DNA of 64,000 nucleotides. It comes from Paenibacillus sp. Root444D2. Lineage in GTDB: Bacteria; Bacillota; Bacilli; Paenibacillales; NBRC-103111. Position numbers and translations under genes: made by a program. The stretch covers positions 1-64,000 of the forward strand of contig NZ_LMEO01000004.1 in assembly GCF_001426375.1 (NCBI RefSeq). The letters run 5' to 3'. Numbering within the stretch: position 1 is the stretch's first letter; each line of letters begins with the position of its first letter. The notes beneath the pieces were generated by a model that was given only the letters and a program-made list of their open reading frames with translations, searched no databases and was not told the DNA's origin. Positions 43,250-52,303 of this stretch are shown here, piece by piece.

Positions 43250-44998
43250 ATGAAGCACAAGGCCCCTCTCATAGAGGATTTGATTCAGAACAATTATTAT
43301 TTCATCGAAAAAGACGCCGACGCGGAAGCTCGGTTTGAGCAATGTACATCCTCCCTGCAGCCGAATCAAAAAAAGGTCCTTTTTTATAAAGACGGCTTTC
43401 AGCTTTTTTATTATGTTGGAGAGCACCCGGCTAACAGGCTTAGCTTGATGAATGCGCCTTGGCGAACCGCCGTATCCGTCCCCCAAAAGACGCCGCTGGA
43501 CGCTGTCATCCCGCTTTTTCACGAAACCGATTACATCCTTGTAAAAGATGCTGCCGACCAGCCGATCGGTTATGTGACCGCTGCCGATATGCTTACTGCC
43601 TTGCATCAAGCACACCAAACCTTGGAAGCTTATTTCGAGTCGATGATCGACACGATGGATGCCTCCATTTCCATGATTGATGATCAAGAACGGACCGTCG
43701 TGTGGACCAAAGGAGCTGAGCGAATCTTTTCTATAAAAGCCGACGACATTCTTAGCAAACCAATGGCCGATTTCTTCCCTGCTGATAGGCTGCAAATCTT
43801 ACAAACCCATAAAACCGGTGATTCTGTGTTTCGTAAGCTGCATCAACCACGGCCCGATTTATATGTCCTGATTAACTCAAACCCTATTCGCCTTAATGGG
43901 CAAATCATTGGTTCCGTCGTTGCAGAAACGGACATCACCAGTGAGGTCCGGTTGAATCAGGAGCTATTCAACGCCACTTCCAAGGTCCATCAACTGCAGC
44001 AGCAAATGGCCCAGCTTCAACCATCGACTGATCCATTTAGCCCAATCAAAGGAACGAGCAGCGCTATTAAGCGAACGATAGACATGTGCAAAAAAATTGG
44101 TACGACCAAAGCAACGGTGCTCATTCTCGGTGAAACCGGTGTCGGCAAGGAGCTTTTCGCCAAAGCCATCCATGACGTTCGAGAAAAACCGGACGCTCCT
44201 TTTATCGCGATTAACTGCGGTGCCATTTCTCCTTCTCTATTCGAAAGCGAATTGTTCGGTTATGAAAAAGGCGCCTTTTCTGGAGCTGACAACAACGGCA
44301 AAAAGGGGAAAATACAACTGGCAGCGGGCGGCACCTTATTTTTGGATGAAATTGGTGAAATGCCGCTCGATATGCAGGTCAAGCTTTTGCGTGTACTGCA
44401 GGAAAGAACCTACTTCCCCGTAGGCGGAACCAAGCAATTGAAAGCCGATATTCGGATCATTGCCGCCACGAATCGCGATTTGAACGCCCAAGTCAAACAG
44501 GGGTTATTCCGAGAAGACCTTTACTACCGCTTGAATGTGGTTACAATTGAAATCCCCCCACTTCGCGAGAGAAAAGAAGATATCATCGAACTAACGCACT
44601 GTTTCTTGAACGAATTTTCAATTAGCTATAGCCGATTCATTCAACATGTCCCGCAAGATGTGTTATTGGATCTGCTTCACTACAGTTGGCCCGGCAATAT
44701 ACGAGAGCTACGGAATGCGATTGAACGATTGGTCGTTTTTGCTGCAGACGGATCGGTGAAAAGAGATGATCTGCCGATGTCGATCCATGTCAGTAAACAT
44801 AGGGATGATTCTCCCCTACAAGAGGAAACTCCGAATGTGATCCAAACCTTGCAGAAGGAGTTGGAAGTTCACGAGAAACAGATCATTATCAAAGCTTTGG
44901 AACTGGAGAAAGGCAACAAACTTGCGGCTGCCAAACGGCTCGGCCTGTCACGAGCAACACTGTACAACAAGATGAACAAGCTGGGTTTTGACGAATAA
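43250..44998 (+). CDS. Sigma54-dependent activator with CBS/PAS sensing (PrdR-like)
   Basis: 582 residues: an N-terminal region with a CBS-like motif (YILVKDAADQPIGYVTAADML, near 95), a PAS domain (about 120-240, ISMIDDQERTVVWTKGAERIF), the AAA+ domain with Walker A GETGVGKE, the sigma54-contact loop in YEKGAFSGAD (GAFSGA variant) and [12 protein letters not shown], and a C-terminal Fis helix. The layout matches proline-responsive PrdR-type regulators. It is divergent from the racemase operon and is the best candidate to control all three sigma54 promoters of the region. ATG 43250 follows GAGG by 8 nt. Confidence 0.88.
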   Translation: MKHKAPLIEDLIQNNYYFIEKDADAEARFEQCTSSLQPNQKKVLFYKDGFQLFYYVGEHPANRLSLMNAPWRTAVSVPQKTPLDAVIPLFHETDYILVKDAADQPIGYVTAADMLTALHQAHQTLEAYFESMIDTMDASISMIDDQERTVVWTKGAERIFSIKADDILSKPMADFFPADRLQILQTHKTGDSVFRKLHQPRPDLYVLINSNPIRLNGQIIGSVVAETDITSEVRLNQELFNATSKVHQLQQQMAQLQPSTDPFSPIKGTSSAIKRTIDMCKKIGTTKATVLILGETGVGKELFAKAIHDVREKPDAPFIAINCGAISPSLFESELFGYEKGAFSGADNNGKKGKIQLAAGGTLFLDEIGEMPLDMQVKLLRVLQERTYFPVGGTKQLKADIRIIAATNRDLNAQVKQGLFREDLYYRLNVVTIEIPPLRERKEDIIELTHCFLNEFSISYSRFIQHVPQDVLLDLLHYSWPGNIRELRNAIERLVVFAADGSVKRDDLPMSIHVSKHRDDSPLQEETPNVIQTLQKELEVHEKQIIIKALELEKGNKLAAAKRLGLSRATLYNKMNKLGFDE

Positions 44999-45016
44999 AT
45001 CATTCTAATCGATAGA

Positions 45017-45059
45017 GATGGCTCCTGAATTCGGTATTCGCAGGGAGTCATCTTTTTTT
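45017..45059 (+). terminator. Terminator of the sigma54 activator gene
   Basis: GATGGCTCC pairs with GGAGTCATC (one G-T pair) and is followed by seven T. It opens the second copy of the dispersed element. Confidence 0.8.
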
Positions 45060-45460
45060 ATCGTCCATTGATGACGATCGCTAATTCGATAAATGAGGTC
45101 AATGCGCTCAGAGTAAGCTTAACCACTGTTAGCTTGGCTGGTTGATGGAAACTGTCTATCCATTAATTGTGCTTCTTCAAAACTGGTTGGCATAGCTCAA
45201 AAATTTGATTTTATTTCGGTTCAGCAGCTTCGATGGGCTATCGTGATTGCCAATGTTGTAGTTTCTACAACAATTCGCATGCCAAAAGGCTATTTCGCAA
45301 GTAAAAGTTGTAGTCTGTACAACAATTCGAACCTATTTATCGTGAAATGGCCTGTATGGGGCTAAATTGTTGTACACGATACAACATTGAAGGGATAAAG
45401 GTGGGATCTAGGCAGAATTGTTGCACTTTCTGCAACATCATTCGACCGAGAGTGTGGATT

Positions 45461-45566
45461 CATTCATTTACTCATTTGCTCATTTGCTCACTCACTCACT
45501 CACTCACTCATCACTCATCACTCGCTCATCACCCACCACTCATCACTCACTCACTCATCACTCATT
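45461..45566. repeat. CTCA/ATCACTC microsatellite inside the element
   Basis: About 100 bp of CTCA and ATCACTC units (five to six uninterrupted CTCA units at 45487-45510, then ATCACTC variants). The corresponding position of copy 1 has only CATTCCTTACTCACACATTC, so this is a local expansion. The following 45611-45740 shows only short weak hairpins. Confidence 0.8.
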
Positions 45567-45741
45567 CAAACCTTATTTTCCCCTAGTCCAACTATTTCAC
45601 ACAAGTAACCCCCAACCTTTCTTATTCATTAATTGTTAACGTAAAAAGACCCGAGAGAGGTCACTTTACTCAAAGTCTCCATCTTTCGGATTACCGTTCA
45701 ACCATGGGCTCAGGCCGTTTTTTTGTTTACGCTTCGGCGGG

Positions 45742-45757
45742 ATAGAAACGTTTCGAT
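45742..45757. promoter_or_regulatory. LacI-type operator 1
   Basis: ATAGAAACGTTTCGAT, core GAAACGTTTC palindrome with central CG as in LacI/GalR operators; identical 16-mer at 45893. Confidence 0.65.
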
Positions 45758-45851
45758 ACAAGTTGTAGATTTGATGAATTCGCGATAAAACACAGTTTTC
45801 ATGTGAATAAACGTGGTTGTATAGGTAATTTCACAGTTATTAAATTGATTA

Positions 45852-45880
45852 TTGACTCCAAAACCATTGCTATTTATAAT
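45852..45880 (+). promoter_or_regulatory. SigmaA promoter of the GH94 gene
   Basis: -35 TTGACT, 17-bp spacer, -10 TATAAT. Operator 2 begins 13 bp after the -10 hexamer. Confidence 0.75.
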
Positions 45881-45892
45881 GATTTAATATCA

Positions 45893-45908
45893 ATAGAAAC
45901 GTTTCGAT
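45893..45908. promoter_or_regulatory. LacI-type operator 2
   Basis: Exact copy of the 16-mer ATAGAAACGTTTCGAT, overlapping the likely transcription start. The 151-bp distance from operator 1 would allow DNA looping. Confidence 0.7.
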
Positions 45909-45956
45909 TAGCAAGTTGCCACATACATTATTCGAATAAGAAAGTGAGTGAAGAAT

Positions 45957-48900
45957 ATGACAAGACCTAATACAACCGACATCTGCATCCGAAATGGCGC
46001 AATGGCGTTCACTTTTATGAACAGTGGAGATATTAGAAAGATCACATACAATCAGACGATGATCAATCAATTGATAGCTAACCCAATTGACGGTTCGATG
46101 AACAATATTTATCTGCGTATCCACCAGGAATCATCGCTATCCTTCGTACCATTGCTTGGCATCCGTTCTTCAAGCCGGATCAGTCGCAGTGACTGTCAGA
46201 TTTCTTGGAAGGGGCATGCCGAGGAACTCGAATATGAGGTCATATTTACGCTCACTCCTCAATTGATCTGGTTCTGGGACGTACGGGTCCATGGTCATGG
46301 AGCGGACATCGATCTTGTCTATGGGCAGGATGTGGGCATTGCCGATCAAGGTGCTGTCAGATCAAATGAAGCTTATCTGTCTCAATATATGGATCATTCT
46401 GTCTTTAAGGCCCCTGTCAAAGGCTGGGTCGTCTGTTCTCGTCAAAATATGCCGCAGCAGGGACAATTCCCGTACTTACAGCAGGGCTCTTTAACAAATG
46501 CCGCAGAATATTCAACGGACGGCTTCCAATTCTTCGGTTTATCCTATAAGGCAACGAATAAGCCAGAGGCACTGACTCAGGTCAAGCTGGCCAGCGAGAT
46601 CTATCAATACGAATTTGCCTATACAGCTCTGCAATCGCAGCGCGTGATCGTCGATGGCATGGCGCGATTTGTTTTTTACGGTCTGTTCAAGCCGCACCAT
46701 CCGGAGGCAGTTGTAACCTTGGCATACGAACAGGAAGTTCAGGAAGCATGGGCATATGCGGAGGAACTAGATGCAAAGTGGGAGGAAGGTCTGGATTCTG
46801 TCAGCCTTCAGCCCAGAATCGGCGACCCTCTTCAGGTTGAATCTATGACAATCGAGGAGATCGGGCGCGACTTTCCTAGCCGCCATCAGGAGGAATGGGA
46901 TAACGGGGTTCTGTTGTCTTTCTTCACAGAGGGGCACGAACATGTTGTATTAAAGGAGAAAGAGCTGCTCGTGGAACGTCCGCATGGACATATCCTCATG
47001 ACGGGGGATAATGCTCGTATGAACGAACAAGTGCTTACTACCACATCCTATATGTACGGTATATTCAACTCGCAGCTTGTGGTGGGAAATACGTCCTCCA
47101 ACAAGATGCTAACAAATGCCCGCAATGCGTTGAATGTGCTGAAGACTTCAGGCCAAAGGATATTTATTGAGATGCACGGTGAATTCCGGATGCTCACAAT
47201 GCCATCGATGTACGAGATTGGCTTTAACTACGTGCGGTGGACCTATAAGACGGCTGAAGACACAATTGTCGTCACGAACCTCACGGCAATGGACACACCG
47301 GAGGTTCATCTGGCCTTACAATCCGTAAGCGGAAAGCCCTACCGTTATCTGATTACGAATCAGGTGTCCATGAATAACAATGAATACGGAGCACCTTTCC
47401 TCATAGAACGTGAAGGCGATGTTCTGGTGTTCCGTTCGTGTGAAGGTTCGGATAACTCAGGAACCCTGCCAGACCTGTGTTACCGTATGAAGCTTACGGG
47501 AGCGGATGTGACCGTGACCGACGAGACAGCCCTAGCCAATCATGCTGATCCGGGATCCTCTTCGCTCGTTGTGCTCGAATTAAGCGCTAGCTCGGAATGG
47601 AGTTTGACGGTTCAAGGACTTATTCATGGCGGTGAGCTGCCGTTCGAGAAGCCGAATACGGCTGCAGAAATAGAACGATACCGCGACTATTTTAGAAAAG
47701 TAATGAATGGCTTCAAATTATCGCACAGTGGCGAAGCAACGGAATCGCTAAATAAGGTTAATGCTCTTGCATGGTGGTACACCCATAATATGCTGGTCCA
47801 TTATTCCGTGCCGCACGGGCTGGAACAATACGGCGGAGCGGCTTGGGGCACACGAGACGTATGCCAAGGGCCTACGGAATACTTCATGGCTACACAGAAA
47901 TACGATCAAGTGCGCGAAATTATAAAGACCGTATATGCCCACCAATATGAGGATGACGGGAATTGGCCGCAATGGTTTATGTTCGATCAGTATTACCGCA
48001 TCCAACAAGAAGAAAGCCATGGCGACATCATTGTATGGCCACTTAAGGTCATTGCCGATTACATCTCGTCTACGCACGATTTCAGCATTCTTCAGGAGCG
48101 AATTCCTTATACGAATCGGGAAGACTTCGAGTTCACCGAGGAATGCCCGACCCTGTTTGAGCATGTGCAGAAGCAGTTGACATACATGAAGAATCACTTT
48201 CTTCACGATACTCACTTGTCTGCTTATGGCGACGGTGACTGGGACGATACGCTCCAGCCAGCCAATGCGCAGCTCAAGCAATATATGATCAGCAGTTGGA
48301 CGGTTGCCTTGACCTATCAGGTGCTGAATCAATTATCCGCCGCTTTAACGGACGAACACCAAGAGCTGTCAGCAGAGCTGCATAAGCTCGCATCTGGCAT
48401 TCACACCGACTTCAATCGCTATATGCTGCAGAAGGATGTCATTCCCGGCTTCGTCTACATGGAGAAACCGGGGGAAGCGGAGCTTATGCTTCATCCGACC
48501 GATACGAAGACGGGCATTCAATATCGCCTGCTGCCGATGACGCGCAGTATGATCGCCGAGCTGCTGACCGAAGAGCAGGCTGAATCACATTACCGGCTTA
48601 TTAAGCAGGAGCTGTACTGCCCTGATGGCGTCCGCTTGATGAACCGCCCGGCACGATATGCTGGCGGTGTAAGCAAGCACTTTAAACGTGCGGAGCAAGC
48701 GGCGAACTTTGGCCGTGAAATCGGGCTGCAGTATGTGCACGCTCATATCCGCTTCGTGGAGGCGATGGCGAAGCTCGGCAAGGTGGACGAGGCATGGCAG
48801 GGTCTTGCCATGATTAATCCGATCGGCATCAGGGAAGTGGTGCCGAACGCCGAATTGCGCCAAAGCAATGCCTACTTCAGCAGCTCAGACGGAAAATTTA

Positions 48901-49301
48901 ATACACGTTATGATGCTGGGGAACGATTCCAAGAGCTGTTTGAAGGAACAGTTCCCGTCAAAGGCGGCTGGAGAATCTACTCCAGCGGACCAGGAATCTA
49001 CATGAACCAACTCATCTCCAACTGTCTCGGCATTCGCCAAGACGGAGGAGACCTGATCATTGATCCCGTACTTCCGCATGACATGGATGGGCTTCGATTC
49101 GAATTTACCTGGAATAACCGCGGCGTCAGATTCGAATATCATATCAACGGGTCATTGGAATGCCGTATCGAGATTAATGGCCATGAAGCAGAGACCGAAA
49201 ACATGCCAAACCGTTATCGCCATGGCGGAACAAGAGTGCGGCGCGAGCAATTGGAGATTTTGTTAAGCGGTGAAGATAATGTTATTGCGATTTACATCTA
49301 A
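45957..49301 (+). CDS. 1,2-beta-oligoglucan phosphorylase (GH94)
   Basis: 1114 residues, single GH94 phosphorylase without signal peptide. An N-terminal beta-sandwich (to about 600) precedes the (alpha/alpha)6 catalytic barrel with AAWGTRDVCQGPTEYFMA, DDGNWPQWFMFDQYY and the general-acid region GDGDWDDTLQPA. Length and motifs fit the Listeria-type 1,2-beta-oligoglucan phosphorylases, which cleave sophoro-oligosaccharides with phosphate to give alpha-glucose 1-phosphate. Exact specificity is inferred. ATG 45957 is preferred, with an in-frame GTG at 45948 possible. It is preceded by a promoter with two identical LacI-type operators and followed by a LacI gene. No sugar transporter is linked. 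Confidence 0.82.
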   Translation: MTRPNTTDICIRNGAMAFTFMNSGDIRKITYNQTMINQLIANPIDGSMNNIYLRIHQESSLSFVPLLGIRSSSRISRSDCQISWKGHAEELEYEVIFTLTPQLIWFWDVRVHGHGADIDLVYGQDVGIADQGAVRSNEAYLSQYMDHSVFKAPVKGWVVCSRQNMPQQGQFPYLQQGSLTNAAEYSTDGFQFFGLSYKATNKPEALTQVKLASEIYQYEFAYTALQSQRVIVDGMARFVFYGLFKPHHPEAVVTLAYEQEVQEAWAYAEELDAKWEEGLDSVSLQPRIGDPLQVESMTIEEIGRDFPSRHQEEWDNGVLLSFFTEGHEHVVLKEKELLVERPHGHILMTGDNARMNEQVLTTTSYMYGIFNSQLVVGNTSSNKMLTNARNALNVLKTSGQRIFIEMHGEFRMLTMPSMYEIGFNYVRWTYKTAEDTIVVTNLTAMDTPEVHLALQSVSGKPYRYLITNQVSMNNNEYGAPFLIEREGDVLVFRSCEGSDNSGTLPDLCYRMKLTGADVTVTDETALANHADPGSSSLVVLELSASSEWSLTVQGLIHGGELPFEKPNTAAEIERYRDYFRKVMNGFKLSHSGEATESLNKVNALAWWYTHNMLVHYSVPHGLEQYGGAAWGTRDVCQGPTEYFMATQKYDQVREIIKTVYAHQYEDDGNWPQWFMFDQYYRIQQEESHGDIIVWPLKVIADYISSTHDFSILQERIPYTNREDFEFTEECPTLFEHVQKQLTYMKNHFLHDTHLSAYGDGDWDDTLQPANAQLKQYMISSWTVALTYQVLNQLSAALTDEHQELSAELHKLASGIHTDFNRYMLQKDVIPGFVYMEKPGEAELMLHPTDTKTGIQYRLLPMTRSMIAELLTEEQAESHYRLIKQELYCPDGVRLMNRPARYAGGVSKHFKRAEQAANFGREIGLQYVHAHIRFVEAMAKLGKVDEAWQGLAMINPIGIREVVPNAELRQSNAYFSSSDGKFNTRYDAGERFQELFEGTVPVKGGWRIYSSGPGIYMNQLISNCLGIRQDGGDLIIDPVLPHDMDGLRFEFTWNNRGVRFEYHINGSLECRIEINGHEAETENMPNRYRHGGTRVRREQLEILLSGEDNVIAIYI

Positions 49302-49383
49302 TGGAACCAGTGATCTTTCGGCGGCACCGATATATTGGTATAGTAAAGGGAAATGATGCATTGATCGTGAGGGGCGAGTTATT

Positions 49384-50349
49384 GTGGTTAGTATTAAAGA
49401 TATCGCTAAAAAAGCGGGGGTCTCGATCTCCACGGTATCCTATGCGTTAAACGGGAACCCCAAAGTGACGAAAGAAACGAGCAGCCGAATATTGGCCGTG
49501 GCTAAGGAATTAAATTACATGCCCAATGCGGCGGCCAGATCACTGAAGAAGCGGGAAACTAAGATTATTGGGGCTTTTCTTACAGATTTTAACGGAGCGT
49601 TCTACGGGGAACTGCTGCAGGGGATCAAAGAAGTGCTGAATAAAAAGGGTTACGACTTAATCGTATGCAGCGGCTCGCAATCCCACCGTCTGCTGCCAGA
49701 ACGGAATATTGACGGCGCCATCGTGCTCGACTCTTCATTCTCAAGCGAAGAGATACTTCAATATGCGGAGCTCGGACATAAGCTAGTTGTGCTCGACCGT
49801 GAGCTGAAACATTCGAATGTGAATCAAGTACTGCTCGATAATAAGGCGGGGGCCGCATTAGCTATGGAGTATTTGATTGAAAAAGGGCATCGTAAGATCT
49901 ATGTCATAACGGGGCCTGAAGCCTCGTTTGACTCGATGCAGCGTCTTCAGGCTGTCCGTCAGGTCGTTGAACGTCATCAGCCGCTTGCCTGTACGCAGAT
50001 TCAAGGCGACTTTAACAAGTCGGCCGGGGAAAAAGCTGCCGAGCAAATCATTCGGGAATATACGGAGCCTGTCGCCGTCTTCTGTTTGAACGATGAGATG
50101 GCTATCGGCTTATATAATGCCGTCAAGGAATCCGAGTATAGGATTGGCACGCACATTCATATCATCGGTTTCGATAATATTGAATTGACACAGTATACGG
50201 AGCCTCGTCTTGCGACGATTGATTACTCGAAGCGAAAATGGGGTGCTCTAGCCTCCGAACAGTTGTTAAAGCTGATTGCGGATGAAGAGATCGATCACGA
50301 GCGCATCTACGTGACTTTGGTCAAAGGCGATTCTGTACATGCGGTATGA
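49384..50349 (+). CDS. LacI family regulator of the GH94 gene
   Basis: 321 residues. N-terminal helix-turn-helix VSIKDIAKKAGVSISTVSYALNGN, hinge LNYMPNAAARSLKKRETK, and an effector domain (IIGAFLTDFNGAFYGELLQGI...). GTG start after GAGGGGCGAG. Located 82 bp behind the phosphorylase gene, it is the natural candidate for binding the two ATAGAAACGTTTCGAT operators (inference). A short dyad ACCGATATATTGGT at 49326 lies between the genes. Confidence 0.87.
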   Translation: MVSIKDIAKKAGVSISTVSYALNGNPKVTKETSSRILAVAKELNYMPNAAARSLKKRETKIIGAFLTDFNGAFYGELLQGIKEVLNKKGYDLIVCSGSQSHRLLPERNIDGAIVLDSSFSSEEILQYAELGHKLVVLDRELKHSNVNQVLLDNKAGAALAMEYLIEKGHRKIYVITGPEASFDSMQRLQAVRQVVERHQPLACTQIQGDFNKSAGEKAAEQIIREYTEPVAVFCLNDEMAIGLYNAVKESEYRIGTHIHIIGFDNIELTQYTEPRLATIDYSKRKWGALASEQLLKLIADEEIDHERIYVTLVKGDSVHAV

Positions 50350-50370
50350 GGGAATTTGAGGAGCAACAAA

Positions 50371-50424
50371 AAAACAACAGCTATTCCTAAACGTTAATTT
50401 GTTAAGGAAATGGCTGTTGTTTTA
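50371..50424. terminator. Bidirectional terminator, LacI / prolidase genes
   Basis: AAAACAACAGC and following bases pair with GCTGTTGTTTTA across a 30-nt partly paired middle; T-runs on both strands between convergent genes. Confidence 0.75.
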
Positions 50425-50433
50425 TTTAATTAA

Positions 50434-51540
50434 TTACAATCTGCGCAATTGCTTTGGATAGTGTGTCAACACTTCGACCTTGCCGCTTGGCTGCACATAC
50501 ACATCGTCCTCGATTCGAACGCCGCCAAGCGAAGGCATATAGATGCCCGGTTCAATCGTGAATACATGTCCCGGCTCAATGAGCATCTCGTTTTCACCGT
50601 TAATCGATGGATCTTCATGCACATCCAGACCTATGCCGTGACCGATCCGATTATTAAAATAAGCGCCATATCCCTTTGCTGCTATGATACCTCTCCCCGT
50701 TTGATCGATGACTCCGTATGGTGTACCCACTGCGACCGCCTGAATAGCTGCCAGATTCGCGGTTAACACGGTTTCATAAATCGTTTCCTGCTCTTTGGTT
50801 CCTTCCCCAATTAAAAACGTACGGGTAATATCTGAGCAAAAGCCGCCCGCATAAACGCCAAAATCGATGAGCAAAAAATCATTCTCCTGGATCGAATAAG
50901 CACCTGGTTTGCCATGAGGCAAGGATGACCTTTTTCCAGTCAAAATGATCGATTCGAATGCCGGCTTATCGCCTCCGAACATCCTCATCTTATATTCTAA
51001 TTCCGCCGCAAGCTCTTGCTCCATCATGCCGACTCTAACTTTTTGCACGGTACTTTCAAGCACCTTTTCGGCAATATCAACCGCTCGGCGGATGCTGACA
51101 AGATCTTCTTCTGACTTAATCAGCCGCTCTTGTATGATAAATGGTTCGATATCCGTACAATGCAAATCGGGAAACAACGCCTGCAGCTGCTCCACCCTGT
51201 GAAGGCTGATTGCTTTTTTTTCCAATCCCAACGTACCGATGCGTGTTCTACCTACTTTGTCTTTCAACAGAGCGTAAGGATTCTCGCTGTCTGAACAGGG
51301 GATCAAATCGCGAACGAATGATTGCTGCTGCGCTGCTTCCAAATCTAAGCCGGGAACAATCATGCTTTCACGAGCGCTGCCCATGTCGACGATAAGTGCC
51401 ATGAATCGCTCATGCGGATTCGAATGGAACCCGGTAAAGAAATAAATATTCGTTGGATTCGTAATCAAGGCGATATCAATTTGCTTTTTCTCCAAGTAAT
51501 CACGTAGTTTGTGCAATCTCAATTCATAAATGGAACTCAT
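50434..51540 (-). CDS. Xaa-Pro dipeptidase/aminopeptidase (M24)
   Basis: 368 residues. Creatinase-type N-terminal domain (1-125) and the M24 pita-bread domain with all five metal ligands: two Asp in DFGVYAGGFCSDITRTF, His in GHGIGLDVHEDP, Glu in TIEPGIYMP and Glu in VRIEDDVYV. It cleaves dipeptides or peptides with proline in second position, releasing (hydroxy)proline. A sigma54 promoter lies about 45 bp upstream, so it belongs functionally to the racemase/dehydrogenase regulon. Cytosolic. Confidence 0.9.
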   Translation of the reverse strand: MSSIYELRLHKLRDYLEKKQIDIALITNPTNIYFFTGFHSNPHERFMALIVDMGSARESMIVPGLDLEAAQQQSFVRDLIPCSDSENPYALLKDKVGRTRIGTLGLEKKAISLHRVEQLQALFPDLHCTDIEPFIIQERLIKSEEDLVSIRRAVDIAEKVLESTVQKVRVGMMEQELAAELEYKMRMFGGDKPAFESIILTGKRSSLPHGKPGAYSIQENDFLLIDFGVYAGGFCSDITRTFLIGEGTKEQETIYETVLTANLAAIQAVAVGTPYGVIDQTGRGIIAAKGYGAYFNNRIGHGIGLDVHEDPSINGENEMLIEPGHVFTIEPGIYMPSLGGVRIEDDVYVQPSGKVEVLTHYPKQLRRL

Positions 51541-51580
51541 ACATACACCCTCCCGTTTTCGTATCAGTCGTCCTTAGATT

Positions 51581-51597
51581 AGCAAAAACCATGCCAA
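51581..51597 (-). promoter_or_regulatory. Sigma54 promoter of the prolidase gene
   Basis: On the minus strand TTGGCATGGTTTTTGC: GG, 10 bp, GC. It shares TTGGCATG with the promoters at 27821 and 43136. Confidence 0.75.
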
Positions 51598-51627
51598 TAT
51601 TTCCAGTTTCACATTTTTTCGAACAGA

Positions 51628-51645
51628 TTGGCGCGATTATTGCTA
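51628..51645 (+). promoter_or_regulatory. Sigma54 promoter of the Fe-S/flavin dehydrogenase operon
   Basis: TTGGCGCGATTATTGCTA: GG at 51630-51631, 10 bp, GC at 51642-51643. It is divergent from the prolidase promoter, leaving only about 30 bp between the two -24 elements. Confidence 0.75.
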
Positions 51646-51692
51646 GAAACGTGTAAGAAGGAATCGCACCAACTCGAAAAGGAAGGAACCAT

Positions 51693-51965
51693 ATGAACAT
51701 GACATCCGTTATTATTTGCCGATGCGAGGAAGTAAGTCTTGCTCATTTGCTTGAAACCGCCAAACAGTATCCATGTTCTTCACGTGAATTGAAACTGCGC
51801 ACCCGAGCAGGCATGGGTTATTGCGGTGGACGCACCTGCCGTTTATTGGTCGATAAGATCGTACAGGAACTATCGGATGCACTAAATTCAAATGAAATAC
51901 CGCTAAAACATCAGCCTCCTGTCCGACCTGTTTCTTTTTGCAGCTTAGGAGGAGAACAACCATGA
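51693..51965 (+). CDS. BFD-like [2Fe-2S] protein
   Basis: 90 residues. The bacterioferritin-associated-ferredoxin fold is marked by CRCEEVS near the N-terminus and GYCGGRTCR near residue 45, giving the four cluster cysteines. Such small proteins are fused to, or partner with, the alpha subunit of dye-linked proline/hydroxyproline dehydrogenases. AAGGAAGG precedes the ATG. Its stop overlaps the next start by 4 bp. Confidence 0.82.
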   Translation: MNMTSVIICRCEEVSLAHLLETAKQYPCSSRELKLRTRAGMGYCGGRTCRLLVDKIVQELSDALNSNEIPLKHQPPVRPVSFCSLGGEQP

Positions 51966-52303
51966 ATTACGGACGAATTATGAACCACCCCATTTTAGGT
52001 GAATGGAGTAGCGAACGAATAGGCATTTCTTTTCGTTTGGATGATCAGGAATACGAAGCTTTTGACGGTGAGACGATCGCCGCAGCGCTGCTCGCACATG
52101 GTATCCGTACGCTTCGTTACCACGAAGATACCGGTACACCGCGCGGCTTTTATTGCAACATCGGACACTGCTTCGAATGCCGTGTTACGGTCGACGGGAT
52201 AGACGGACAAAGGGCATGCCTCACACCACTAAAGAACGGAATGGACATCCGCACAGGCAGGACACTTCCCTCCCCGTTGAAGAAAGGAGCTCATCTTCCA
52301 TGA
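51962..52303 (+). CDS. [2Fe-2S] ferredoxin-like subunit (HcnA/LhpF type)
   Basis: 113 residues. A Fer2-type domain with cluster cysteines in FYCNIGHCFEC and GQRACLTP, typical of the small subunit of D-hydroxyproline or glycine/HCN dehydrogenases. It passes electrons between the two flavoproteins. AGGAGGAG lies 7 nt before the ATG at 51962; the ORF start further upstream is not needed. It overlaps both neighbours by 4 bp. Confidence 0.82.
   Translation: MNYGRIMNHPILGEWSSERIGISFRLDDQEYEAFDGETIAAALLAHGIRTLRYHEDTGTPRGFYCNIGHCFECRVTVDGIDGQRACLTPLKNGMDIRTGRTLPSPLKKGAHLP

Larger units (their letters stand above)
45017..45610. repeat. Dispersed four-dyad element, copy 2 (expanded)
   Basis: Dyad centres at 45263, 45315, 45377 and 45428 (spacings 52, 62, 51). 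Dyads 1, 3 and 4 are perfect 7-bp inverted repeats (TGTTGTA/TACAACA or TGTTGCA/TGCAACA). Relative to copy 1 there is about 100 bp of extra sequence near 45085-45190 and a CTCA-type microsatellite at 45461-45566. The terminator hairpin and the closing TCCAACTATTTC block are shared with copy 1. It accounts for most of the 950-bp gap 44999-45947. Confidence 0.85.

Noticed and set aside
45186..45205. TTGGCATAGCTC as a sigma54 promoter
   Set aside because: No GC dinucleotide at the required 10-bp distance after GG.
45347..45639. Two overlapping frames over the CTCA microsatellite
   Set aside because: Translation is simple repeat (SLTHSLTH); an open frame here follows from the repeat itself.
45640..45740. 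Possible riboswitch in the leader region
   Set aside because: Short hairpins such as GACCCGAGAGAGGTC are present, but no known aptamer core could be matched and the sigmaA promoter lies downstream of it.
47748..48332. Minus-strand frame of 194 codons
   Set aside because: Antisense to the catalytic barrel of the GH94 phosphorylase.
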